Assembly: GCA_963422705.1 (NCBI GenBank)
Contig: OY730443.1
Span: forward strand, 2,728,001-2,792,000
Reading direction: 5' to 3'
DNA from: G963422705 sp963422705
GTDB taxonomy: Bacteria > Poribacteria > WGA-4E > WGA-3G
DNA: 64,000 nt
Positions 43,943-53,100 of this stretch are shown here, piece by piece (position 1 is the stretch's first letter; every line of letters begins with the position of its first letter). The notes beneath the pieces were generated by a model. It saw only the letters and a program-made list of their open reading frames with translations, had not been told where the DNA came from and made no database searches. A program made the translations under genes and the position numbers.

Positions 43943-44094
43943 ACCAGTGGCGGCGCGGACGCTCCCATTTGTCATCATGAAGCGCAAGCATTTAATTCGG
44001 GAATTCCTAATCTCATCTCGGATATTACCCTTTATATTGCATGCGCTTTCCGCGCCCCTCATGAGAAACTGTCTGATGAACGGATACAGAAACG

Positions 44095-45297
44095 CTAAAA
44101 AAACTGGGCATCCACCGTTTCACCAGTCGACATCCTCACGCCGGCGGGTATCTTAATCAACCCGTTGGCTAAGACAAGCGAGTGGAGAATGCCGGAACCT
44201 TGCGGCCCCGTCGTTTTCGCAATGTAGTCTCCATCACGTTCGATTAAAATCGCGCGCATATAGTTGACTCTTCCATCTCTGTTCACCACGTCTTCTGCGA
44301 GGCTGGCTTTGAACTTTGGGCGTAAGAGTTCGGAGTGCCCGGCCATTTTTAGCAGTGCTGGGCGCACAAAAAGCTCAAAAACTACCAAGGAAGAAACCGG
44401 GTTCCCGGGCAACCCAAAAATCGGTTTCCCGTCAGCAATCCCATAAGCCTGCGGTTTCCCGGGCTTCATCGCGACGCGCCAAAAATTAATCTTCCCCAAC
44501 TTCTCCAACACATTTTTAACGACATCGTGTTCACCGACGGAAACGCCGCCACTGGTGATGAGGGCGTCTGCCTTTGCAAGGGCATTCCGGAAGATGCGTT
44601 CGGTTTCAGCCTCGTCGTCCGGGGCAATCCCCATATCAATCGGAATCCCCCCGGCTTCCTCGACTTGCGCATAGATGCCGTACCGGTTGCTATCCCGAAT
44701 TTTACCCGGGGTAAGCGGCTCGCCGAGCCGGGTGAGCTCATCGCCTGTAGAGACAATCGCGACGGTAGGCTTCCGATGTACCGTGACTTCGGCACAATTG
44801 AGGGCAGCAAGCATTGAGATTTCCGGCGGACGTAGAGGCTTTCCGCGCGCCATGACGCGCACGCCACGGTTCACACTCTCTCCGGTGAAGCGGACGTTTC
44901 TGCTTTCCTCAACACCTTCAAAGATTTTCACTGTATCATTTTCTGCCGCCGTTACCTCTTGCATCACCACAGCATTCGCGCCATTAGGCATCATCGCACC
45001 AGTCATAATACGCGCCGCTTCACCCGGGTTTACAGATTTTTTTGGTGCATATCCAGCGGCAATCGTCTCCACAATTGAGAGAACAACAGGTTCCGCCCCG
45101 GAAGCGCCCCGCACATCTGAAGCCCGGACAGCATAACCGTCCATCGCCGAATTGTCAAACGGCGGGAGGTTTTCAGGCGAATAGATTGCTTCAGCAAGGA
45201 CATGCCCAAGGCAGCTGAGAACGCCGCGGGGTTCTTTCGGTAAAACGGAAATCGTGTCTAACATCTGTTGACGCGCTTCTTCAACACTTAACATCAT
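44095..45297 (-). CDS. moeA: Molybdopterin molybdenumtransferase
   Basis: A 400-aa cytoplasmic enzyme inserting molybdate into adenylylated molybdopterin. Motifs: LPPFDNSAMDGYAVRASDV, GEAARIMTGAMMPNGANAVV, PTVAIVSTGDELTRLGEPL, ITSGGVSVGEHDVVKNVLEK, MKPGKPQAYG and FGLPGNPVSSLVVFELFVRP. The length is typical. GAGGAAG precedes the double ATG. Together with mobA at 53101 it shows that the organism makes molybdenum cofactor. It is convergent with the rhodanese gene. Confidence 0.95.
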   Translation of the reverse strand: MMLSVEEARQQMLDTISVLPKEPRGVLSCLGHVLAEAIYSPENLPPFDNSAMDGYAVRASDVRGASGAEPVVLSIVETIAAGYAPKKSVNPGEAARIMTGAMMPNGANAVVMQEVTAAENDTVKIFEGVEESRNVRFTGESVNRGVRVMARGKPLRPPEISMLAALNCAEVTVHRKPTVAIVSTGDELTRLGEPLTPGKIRDSNRYGIYAQVEEAGGIPIDMGIAPDDEAETERIFRNALAKADALITSGGVSVGEHDVVKNVLEKLGKINFWRVAMKPGKPQAYGIADGKPIFGLPGNPVSSLVVFELFVRPALLKMAGHSELLRPKFKASLAEDVVNRDGRVNYMRAILIERDGDYIAKTTGPQGSGILHSLVLANGLIKIPAGVRMSTGETVDAQFF

Positions 45298-45482
45298 AAG
45301 TCTTCCTCATTCGCTTGGAGATTATTAACTATCATAAAACATCAGCACGATAACCGCAAGCAGTTCGTTTGCGACTGCCAGAGTGATTCCGTATCGCAAG
45401 CATCTTTTTCGCAGAAACCTTATATAACCGGAATTGAGTTTGCTAAAGGTTAGATATGAACTAAAAAACCTCGCAAATTAAC

Positions 45483-45517
45483 TTGACATCGCCGCAATTG
45501 TATTGTATCATAATTGC
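45483..45517 (+). promoter_or_regulatory. Promoter overlapped by a palindrome (possible metal-regulator site)
   Basis: TTGACA (45483-45488), 17 bp, TATCAT (45506-45511): close to the sigma-70 consensus. A 24-bp imperfect palindrome with outer arms GCAATT (45494-45499) and AATTGC (45512-45517) covers the spacer and -10 box. A repressor such as a Fur/Zur-type protein bound there would block transcription of the His-rich metal genes downstream. The regulator identity is inferred. Confidence 0.6.
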
Positions 45518-45546
45518 ACAGTCTGGTTCATATAATCAGGAAGGTT

Positions 45547-45855
45547 ATGAAGAACGCCCAAAGTTTTGTTAACATTCTGATACTCTTAGGCATTTGTGGG
45601 TATACCGTCGTGTACGGTTTAAGTGCGTTAGTGCACACCCACGAGCATGAACCGCTGTCGCATTCAGCCGATGATTGCGCTGCGTGTTTCTACCAGGCGC
45701 ATCACGCCGGGGTTGAAATTCATGCGTTTGAGCTTGTTTTGCCAAACCGTTGTGTTCCGGTACCTCTGATTCATGATTCCGTGGCACTTCCCCTCAGGCA
45801 GAACAATACCCCTCTTACCCGCGCTCCGCCCTCTCTCCCAGTTCACTCCCAATGA
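45547..45855 (+). CDS. Small His/Cys-rich membrane protein (metal-related)
   Basis: A 102-aa protein with an N-terminal hydrophobic helix (FVNILILLGICGYTVVYGLS) followed by a putative metal-binding stretch (ALVHTHEHEPLSHSADDCAA, CFYQAHHAGVEIH) and a Pro-rich tail. It resembles the small DUF2946-like proteins found near metal transport genes. GGAAGG lies 4 bases before the ATG at 45547. It is first behind the palindrome-covered promoter and upstream of a His-rich lipoprotein and a TonB receptor. Confidence 0.6.
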   Translation: MKNAQSFVNILILLGICGYTVVYGLSALVHTHEHEPLSHSADDCAACFYQAHHAGVEIHAFELVLPNRCVPVPLIHDSVALPLRQNNTPLTRAPPSLPVHSQ

Positions 45856-46309
45856 TATTTTTCCCCATCACCGTGGCTTTAAGGTTTATCAGAACGACGC
45901 TTGGTTCTTGTTGGAAAATCTTACCAGCATCCCGATTTGCAGTGTACGCCTATAAACAGCTGTAGCCGTAAGCAACAGGCTAAATGGTTGTTCGCTTTTT
46001 GTCGCAAACCAGAAAGCTTTAGGCACGCGGCAAGTACTTTCATGTCAAGATACCCATATTCCTGACAAGTCGCAGCCGGGGGTGATAAATCAAACGCCTT
46101 AATTGCACACGATTTCAAACGCGAATTAATAAGAATGTAGCACCTTTCAGTTCTAGGAAATTATTGGGTTTCGCACCTGCTTTTTCCGAATCGATGCGGT
46201 TAGGAAACCCTATCTATCGAGCGCAGAGTGAAAACGCAAGCAAGGAATAGAAAATTAAATGGTTCTGATAAGAACGCGGAAGACTACCATGATAAAATTG
46301 GAGGATATG
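45856..46309. other. 450-bp spacer between metal genes
   Basis: No intact gene. An ATG at 45852 overlaps the previous stop and opens 37 codons ending VYAYKQL; this recalls the conserved VYAYEA segment of YidD but needs several frame changes to align, so I do not call it. No clear riboswitch or terminator was recognised. Confidence 0.4.
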
Positions 46310-46939
46310 ATGTTTACGCAGTTTTGCCAGCGCGATATCGCACATTTTTCACAGGTTTTCTCAATTTTTCAAGCGACGTTAATTAGTTTCGCTATACCCC
46401 TGATGCTTTTCGGGTGCGGCGAAGATGACAACCCTATTGTGGATGAACATGAACATCAGCATGAAGAAAACGCACCGGTTCACGCCGAAGCTGACGGAAT
46501 TTTGCTAAAAGTGGACGGTGTCGAAGTCTATAGGCAATTCCAAGGCACGCAAACCGGCGCACTCTCTGTCAGCGCCGGGAAAGAAATCATGGTTCACGTC
46601 ACATTCCTTGCTCCCAACGGGAGTGAATTCCTACCCGGGGGCGACGAAGAAGAACATGAACACGACGAAGAAGAACATGAACACGACGAGGAAGAAATGT
46701 TTTCTCTCAGCATCACCGGTTACGATGGCGAGATTATTGAAATCCACCGCGGCGATGAACATGAAGGGGAAGAGGCAGAACAACATGAAGGGGAAAAAGC
46801 ACACCATGAAGAAGTCAGTGAGCGGTTCACGTTTGAAGTCGTTGGGGTGAAAGTCGGTACAACCCGCATGACAATCCAACTGCTCCATGGTGAACATGCT
46901 GATTTTACAGCGTTACCGACACCCGTGACGGTTCAATAG
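46310..46939 (+). CDS. His/Glu-rich metal-binding lipoprotein
   Basis: A 209-aa lipoprotein (signal TLISFAIPLMLFGC, lipid Cys near residue 36) followed by DDNPIVDEHEHQHEENAPVH. The central part has repeated EEHEHDEEE and HEGEEAEQHEGEKAHHEE clusters suited to binding Zn, Ni or Cu. The remainder (LLKVDGVEVYRQFQGTQTGA, FEVVGVKVGTTRMTIQLLHG) looks like a beta-sandwich. The GGAGG at 46300-46304 sets the start at ATG 46310. The TonB receptor begins 12 bp after the stop, so the lipoprotein likely hands over or buffers the metal for it. Confidence 0.7.
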   Translation: MFTQFCQRDIAHFSQVFSIFQATLISFAIPLMLFGCGEDDNPIVDEHEHQHEENAPVHAEADGILLKVDGVEVYRQFQGTQTGALSVSAGKEIMVHVTFLAPNGSEFLPGGDEEEHEHDEEEHEHDEEEMFSLSITGYDGEIIEIHRGDEHEGEEAEQHEGEKAHHEEVSERFTFEVVGVKVGTTRMTIQLLHGEHADFTALPTPVTVQ

Positions 46940-46951
46940 CAAGGTACCCTG

Positions 46952-49432
46952 ATGTATCAAACCAAGAATGGAATTTGTACCAAAAAGGCATCGGTGAGGT
47001 TCCTTCAGCTGCCCCCGCTCAGCTATCAAACCGGTGCCGTGCTACGCGGTGTTATACAGATTTGCACCTGTGCAGCGCGGAAACGCAGCCGACGTTATCG
47101 GAATTCTGACGAAAATGTTGCCCGCGAACATCAGATGCTAACGCCAAGGCTGCCCCGTTTGAGAAGATACCGAAAAAAATGGAGGCTGGCGCTCGGAATT
47201 GTGTGTCTATTCTGTTCATTCAAGTGCGTTCAGGACAGTCAGGCTAAAACAGCTTCCGTACGCGGACAAGTCATTGACGCCGATAGCAGAACCCCAATTG
47301 CGACGGCTCTCATTCGTATCATCCGAATTGAACCGATAAAGAATGCCGCCGAGAAAGAAAAACGCCCATCCCCTTTACAGCCGCCGCTAATTACCGGCGC
47401 GGATGGCTACTTTCGGTTTGAAAAAATCCCTGAAGGGAAGCAGAAACTTCAGGTTGTTAAAACCGACTATTACCCGTTCGAACTGGTGATTGGCGTTAAC
47501 GGCAACACTGCTGATTTGCAAGTGTTACTCAAAAAACGCGTTTTGCAGCTTGAGACGATTACCGTCTCTGGCTCAAAACGCGGACTTTCACAGTTTGAGG
47601 TGACAACCGACATGGCGTTTGATGAAGCCAAACTCCAAAAACAGTTCGGGATGACTTTAGCCGCAACCTTAGGCAATGAGGTTGGCATTTCACAACGAAC
47701 GATGGGGCGCGCCGTAGCGCGCCCTGTTATACGCGGCTTAGGCGGCGCTAGACTCCTTATCCTTGAAAATGGAGAACGCACAGGCGACAAATCTGAATCC
47801 AGTGCTGACCACGTCGTCGCCCTCGAACCGACTTCCGCTAATCGCGTTGAAATTATCCGAGGCCCCGCATCGCTCATCTACGGTTCTAATACCCTCGGCG
47901 GCGTCATCAATGTAAAAAGTAATAGCATCCCCGATAAGTTACCCGAAACTCCCAACATGCATCTCACCTTCCATGGCGAAACCGTCAATTCAGGCAGGAC
48001 AGCGAATACCGGCATCACACTGCCCATTGGAGATTTTGTGGGACGCCTGACTTGGAACCGCAGGCTCGCAAAAGATACGCGAACGCCACTCGGAATATTA
48101 GAAAACACGGCCCTTTCAAATGTCAACTTCTCAACAGGCGCATCACTGATTCAGAACTGGGGATACGCCGGCATTACAGGAGGCAGCTACCGCTCCGACT
48201 ACGGAATTCCCGGTTCGCCTGAGGGACATATCACCGGGATTAATATCGCCCTGGAACGGCAGCGGTATGAAGCCAAACTCGAGTACCGTTTGAATAGAAC
48301 CTCGTTCGATAAATTTAGACTTCAGGCCGCATACACACGTTATCAACACCAAGAACTCGAAGCAAACGGCAGCCTGGGGGTGGAATTCGGTGTCCTAACC
48401 TATAATATCTCCACTATGATGCATACGCGTGACAACGCAATCATCGGAATGTGGGCACAATACCGGGACCACGCTACAGGCGGGTTTTATTGGACACCGC
48501 ACACACGCGAATTTGCACTAGCAGGGTTCTATCTCAATCAACGGGACTTTGGCAAATTCACCTTACAGGGAGCTATACGTTATGATATCAGGCGCGTCGA
48601 ACCTTTTCATCCTAACACCGTCATACGCGCAGGCACCGTCAAGCAGCGAGACTTTAACGGCGTATCCGCCGCCGCCTCCGGAATTTATCACTGGAACCAA
48701 CACATCCACACAGGCACAACCTTGATGAAAACGTTTCGCGCCCCAGGCATAGAAGAACTCTTTTCTGACGGGCCTCACTTAGCCGTATATTCCTATGAAA
48801 TTGGTAACGCAGAACTCGCAGCCGAAAACGGATACGGAACTGAACTATTTGGACGATATTCAAACGATAGATTCAGAATAAAATTCGCGCTCTTTCGAAA
48901 CCAGATAGAAAATTACCTCATACCGGCAAACACCGGCCAGAAAGAATGGGGAAGCGGCCCCGCAGGATGGCTCTGGATTTACCAATATAGGGGACATGAT
49001 GTTATCATGGATGGCGCCGAGATGCAGCTGCAAACACGGGTGACGCCCCATTTTCAAATCCAATTGGATATGAGCTACGTTAATGGCACTATTGTCGGGC
49101 ACGCCAAAGACAGAAAACCCTTGGAACGGACGCCACCTTTCAACGGAAAATGTGCGCTACACTACATTCAGAACTCATTCGATATACACCTCACAACGCG
49201 ATTTGCTGCACATCAAACGCGACTCGGCGAATTTGAGCAACCAACAGACGCCTATATCATCTACGACACAGGGGCTTATTTCAAACTACCGTGGGGAAAA
49301 TTCACGCATGTCGTGGTTTTTGAGATTAACAACCTCTTAAATACCCTCTACCGGGAACATCTATCACGCATCAAATCCACCATGCCAGAGCCGGGACGGA
49401 ACCTAAAATTTTTCTATAAACTTAATTTTTAG
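46952..49432 (+). CDS. TonB-dependent outer-membrane receptor, probably for a metal
   Basis: An 826-aa protein (shorter from ATG 47135, which directly precedes a signal-peptide-like stretch RRYRKKWRLALGIVCLFCSF). Order: carboxypeptidase-type regulatory domain (RGQVIDADSRTPIATALIRI, DGYFRFEKIPEGKQKLQV), TonB plug (ISQRTMGRAVARPVIRGLGG, ILENGERTGDKSESSADHV, VEIIRGPASLIYGSNTLGGV) and a 22-strand barrel ending in Phe (NLKFFYKLNF). The plug wording resembles the ZnuD/CopC-type group. The His-rich partner genes upstream support a metal cargo, most likely zinc; this is inference. Confidence 0.85.
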   Translation: MYQTKNGICTKKASVRFLQLPPLSYQTGAVLRGVIQICTCAARKRSRRYRNSDENVAREHQMLTPRLPRLRRYRKKWRLALGIVCLFCSFKCVQDSQAKTASVRGQVIDADSRTPIATALIRIIRIEPIKNAAEKEKRPSPLQPPLITGADGYFRFEKIPEGKQKLQVVKTDYYPFELVIGVNGNTADLQVLLKKRVLQLETITVSGSKRGLSQFEVTTDMAFDEAKLQKQFGMTLAATLGNEVGISQRTMGRAVARPVIRGLGGARLLILENGERTGDKSESSADHVVALEPTSANRVEIIRGPASLIYGSNTLGGVINVKSNSIPDKLPETPNMHLTFHGETVNSGRTANTGITLPIGDFVGRLTWNRRLAKDTRTPLGILENTALSNVNFSTGASLIQNWGYAGITGGSYRSDYGIPGSPEGHITGINIALERQRYEAKLEYRLNRTSFDKFRLQAAYTRYQHQELEANGSLGVEFGVLTYNISTMMHTRDNAIIGMWAQYRDHATGGFYWTPHTREFALAGFYLNQRDFGKFTLQGAIRYDIRRVEPFHPNTVIRAGTVKQRDFNGVSAAASGIYHWNQHIHTGTTLMKTFRAPGIEELFSDGPHLAVYSYEIGNAELAAENGYGTELFGRYSNDRFRIKFALFRNQIENYLIPANTGQKEWGSGPAGWLWIYQYRGHDVIMDGAEMQLQTRVTPHFQIQLDMSYVNGTIVGHAKDRKPLERTPPFNGKCALHYIQNSFDIHLTTRFAAHQTRLGEFEQPTDAYIIYDTGAYFKLPWGKFTHVVVFEINNLLNTLYREHLSRIKSTMPEPGRNLKFFYKLNF

Positions 49433-49458
49433 ACAGATTTGCCATAGCACCCAACCTC

Positions 49459-49487
49459 TTGACAAAAACCTTATCATATGATATCAT
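49459..49487 (+). promoter_or_regulatory. Promoter of the methyltransferase gene
   Basis: TTGACA (49459-49464), 17-bp spacer, TATCAT (49482-49487), about 57 bp before the GTG at 49544. Confidence 0.7.
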
Positions 49488-49543
49488 GCAGAAAGTAGTA
49501 CGCAAGAACCTTTTTTAGATTCTTCTCAAAGACTGGAGCCCCC

Positions 49544-52217
49544 GTGAGCAACAACAAACGCCTCATTGAAGTCGCCTTTCCCGTCGAAGAGGTTAGCGAA
49601 CAAGGACGCCGGGATAAATATCAGCACCAAATCACCGGCACTCATATCTGGTGGGCGCGCAGGCCGCTTGGCCCATCACGCGCCACCGCATACGCCGCCC
49701 TTGTAGACAGCCCCCCCCTTAACGGATGATAACGATGTGCTCATCCTAGAAAAACACAATTTCATCGCGGCACTCGCCACGTGGGAAACCGCCCAGAGCC
49801 CAATATCGATTAACGAAGCACGCGAACACATCCTCGAATCCCACGACGGAAAACCGCCTGCGGTGCTCGATCCTTTCGGCGGCGGCGGCTCCCTTCCCTT
49901 AGAGGCACAACGCCTCGGATGTGAGTCACACTCCTGTGACTTGAATCCCGTCGCGATACTGATTCAGAAATGCACGCTGGAATACCCACAAAAATATGGA
50001 CAAAAATTGAGAGATGATGTGAAAAAATGGGGCGACTGGGTGATTGAACAGGCAACGTCAGAATTAGCACCGTTCTATCCACCGGAAACCGGAAGTCCCG
50101 TCTGCGCCAGAGACGTCGCAGACGGTTCCACTCCCTATGCCTATATCTGGGCACGGACGTTGCCGTGCCAGAATCTGGGCTGCGGCGCCACCGTTCCCTT
50201 AATGAAGGACTTTTGGCTATCGAAAAAGAGGAACATCGCGCTTTTTCCGTTCGAGGAAGATGGACACATCGCCTTCCGTATCGTCGGAACTGCGTATGAA
50301 CCGATGCCGCCTGATTTTAATCCAGCTAACGGTACCGTGGCGCGGGCTATCGTCACGTGCCCGCTCTGTCAAAGCGCCTTTGCGGCAAAAGACACGCGCA
50401 ACCTCTTTCAAAACGGTGCCGCAGGCGAACGGATGCTTGCCGTGGTGACGGTACATCCGGACGTGAAAGGGAAACGATACCGCCTCGCGACGGACAACGA
50501 CGTCGCAGTTTTCAATCATGCACAAAAACGGCTGGCTGAAAAGTCTCTCATGCTTGCCGGCGAATGGGGATTGTCCCCAGTGCCTGACGAACGCATGCCT
50601 GAAATCAAAAGTCGTGCTCTAGGGTACAGGGTTGGGAATTATAACATTAACACGTATGGCGAACTTTTCAACGCGCGTCAACAACTCGCACTCATCACCT
50701 TCACGGAGAAGCTCCGGGCTGCGTACACGGAAATGTGCGCGCAAACGCCGGTTGACATAGATTACGCAGCCGCCGTCACAACTTGTTTGTCCCTCTGGGT
50801 AAACCGCATCGCAGATACCGGTGCAAACCTTTGTCCGTGGAATAACACAGGTGAATCCGTTAGCACGTTATTCGGGCTACAAGGGCTCCCCATGGCGTGG
50901 GATTATGGGGAAGCGAATCCGTTGCGTGTCGCCGTGAATCGACTCAAAACCGTTTTAAGCCCGATGGAACACCTATTGCAGATGAACGCGGAACCCGCAA
51001 CCGTGAAAAATGCCTCTGCAACGGCGCTGCCTTACCCGGACGCCGCTTTCGACGCCGTCATAACGGACCCGCCGTATTACGACAACATCGCTTATTCATA
51101 CCTCTCGGATTTTTTTTATGTCTGGCTCAAACGCAGTGTCGGACACCTCCATCCAGAGCTCTTCGAGACGGCACTGACACCGAAAGCCGGCGAAATCGTG
51201 GCGTATAGTCACAGGGAAGGGGGCGCAAAAGCCGGCAAACGCTTCTTTGAAGCTGAGCTATCGAAAGCGTTTGCCGAGATATACCGGGTGTTAAAACCGG
51301 ACGGGATTGCGGTTATCGTCTATGCACACAAATCGACGGCGGGGTGGGAGACGTTGATTAACGCCTTGCTGGATTCTGGACTGGTTATCACCGCTGCCTG
51401 GCCGGTTGATACGGAGATGAAATCCCGCTTTCGGGCGCAAGATTCCGCTGCGCTGGCGTCGAGTATCTACATGGTAGCCCGGAAAAGCGCTCGTTTGTCT
51501 TTCGGGTTCTATAGCGATGTAAAAGAAGAGCTTTCTTCTCACCTGAAAGAGAAACTCTTCGCACTCTGGGATTACGGCATCTCGGGTGCAGAGCTATTCA
51601 TCGCGGCGATAGGGAATGGGCTGGAGGTGTTTGGCAAATACGAGGAGATTCTCGACAATGATGACACCATAATTCGCGCCGATAGGATGATAGCCGATAT
51701 TCGTGAAGTCCTTGAACGGTTGGATAGCGCGTCGGATCCGGGTGTGGAAAGCACAAAAATGACGCGATTCTATCTGCGCTGGCGCCGCGAACATGGGCTA
51801 GCGTCCGTGCCGTTCGATATCGCGCAAAAACTCGCCCTCTCTCTTGGACTGGAGTTAGCCAATGAATGGGGTGAAGGGAGTTTTATCCACCATGAGAAAG
51901 CATTTGTGCGGGTGCTGGGGCCGCAGGAACGGAGCTATCCGGATGCCCCCGACAGCGCCAAACTGAGCGACGAGCTGATAGATGTGCTGCATCACGTTTT
52001 ACACCTATGGCGCTACAACCAGCGTCCTGCGATGATACAGCGTCTCGCGCGTGGGCGTGTCGGCTTACAGGAGCTGATATGGTACGTCGCACAGTCGGTG
52101 AGTGTGACGCTGCCCCTCGATAGTGAGGAGCGGATGTGGTGTGAGGGGTGGTTTGCGGACAGGCGCAGCATTGAACGCGAGGTGATGGCAGCCGTCGCCG
52201 CCGCCGAGAACAGATAA
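49544..52217 (+). CDS. DUF1156 (COG1743) adenine-specific DNA methyltransferase, frameshifted at a C8 tract
   Basis: The first 61 codons (GTG start at 49544) read LIEVAFPVEEVSEQGRRDKY and HIWWARRPLGPSRATAYAAL, the conserved DUF1156 start, then hit a stop at 49727-49729 after a run of eight C at 49711-49718. With seven C the frame passes directly into LTDDNDVLILEKHNFIAALA and the remaining about 826 codons. Those hold DPFGGGGSLPLEAQRLGCES (SAM site), a Cys pair CPLCQSAFAAKD, and ITDPPYYDNIAYSYLSDFFY, the catalytic DPPY motif. Such proteins occur in anti-phage islands with DUF499 and helicase partners; none is adjacent here. Start RBS is GGAG, 6 bases before the GTG. Confidence 0.85.
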
Positions 52218-52268
52218 TTTTGAAAGGGAGCAATCAACAATTTAAAAAGGTAGCGAACAACATACTTG

Positions 52269-52793
52269 CTAGGCGAAAAAAATTAGAATAAGCATCCCAA
52301 TCTTTGCCGACAGCATACCAAGGGTTGCGCCCGCCAACACATCCGTGGGATAGTGGATACCGAGATAGACGCGGGACAGCCCTACGATTGTCGCCCAAAT
52401 TTGCATCGGAATCCGGAATTCAGGAAAGATTTGTGAGAGCAATGTTACCATCACAAATGCAGCCGAGGTATGCCCAGAGGGAAAGCTAAATACATCCCGC
52501 GGTGCCATCAGAAAGTGGATATGTTCAAGCGCGTGAAAAGGACGTTGTCGTTTAAGCGTTCGCTTCAACGTCCAGTAGAGTGCCCGTTCAAGCGCGAACG
52601 CGAACAGAGACGTTATGAAAAGTGTCCTTTCAAATAAGAGCAGAAACCCTGCGATAATCGCGTAAAGATGCCCGTCAGCACTACGAGATACACCGAGCAT
52701 CAAAAGGTCGAGGTATCTCCTTCCATTCCATCCAAAAATTCGATAGAACAGCAGCGTATCCCAATGTCGCAGGCGATTCACAAATCCTTGCAT
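52269..52793 (-). CDS. PAP2-family membrane phosphatase
   Basis: A 174-aa polytopic membrane protein with the three PAP2 motifs: KRTLKRQRPF (KxxxxxxRP), FSFPSGHTSAAF (PSGH) and SRVYLGIHYPTDVLAG (SRxxxxxHxxxD). Members remove phosphate from lipid pyrophosphates such as undecaprenyl pyrophosphate, or from phosphatidic acid. With four or five helices it is a small, complete member. AAGGGG precedes the ATG. The 87-bp repeats lie immediately upstream. Confidence 0.88.
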   Translation of the reverse strand: MQGFVNRLRHWDTLLFYRIFGWNGRRYLDLLMLGVSRSADGHLYAIIAGFLLLFERTLFITSLFAFALERALYWTLKRTLKRQRPFHALEHIHFLMAPRDVFSFPSGHTSAAFVMVTLLSQIFPEFRIPMQIWATIVGLSRVYLGIHYPTDVLAGATLGMLSAKIGMLILIFFA

Positions 52794-52822
52794 CGTCCCC
52801 TTTTTTTAAACTTGCATGAAAA

Positions 52823-53076
52823 ATCTCCGACGAGATTCTCAACGGAGTGCCAAAAACAGCTGAAGCGCAACCGACTAAACACGACGAAAATACGACGAAA
52901 ACATGAGAAATCTCCGACGAGATTCTCAACGGAGTGCCAAAAACAGCTGAAGCGCAACCGACTAAGCACGACGAAAACACGACGAAAACATGAGAAATCT
53001 CCGACGAGATTTACAACAGAGTGCCAAAAACAGCTGAAGCTAAACCGACTAAGCACGACGAAAATACAACGAAAAA
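52823..53076. repeat. Three tandem 87-bp repeats
   Basis: Unit starts at 52823, 52910 and 52997 (ATCTCCGACGAGATT...). Each is 87 bp (29 codons), so several frames stay open on both strands. On the plus strand each unit carries a 15-codon frame M(K/R)NLRRDSQRSAKNS with its own ATG and TGA. In another frame it reads EISDEILNGVPKTAEAQPTK and ends at a stop. The third unit differs at about ten positions. It fills the gap between mobA and the PAP2 gene. Confidence 0.85.
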
Positions 53077-53100
53077 CAATAGCATAATTGTCTACAAATG

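Noticed and set aside
45852..45965. Short frame overlapping the His/Cys-rich gene, ending VYAYKQL, resembling YidD
   Set aside because: Three or more frame changes would be needed to align it; the similarity may be chance.
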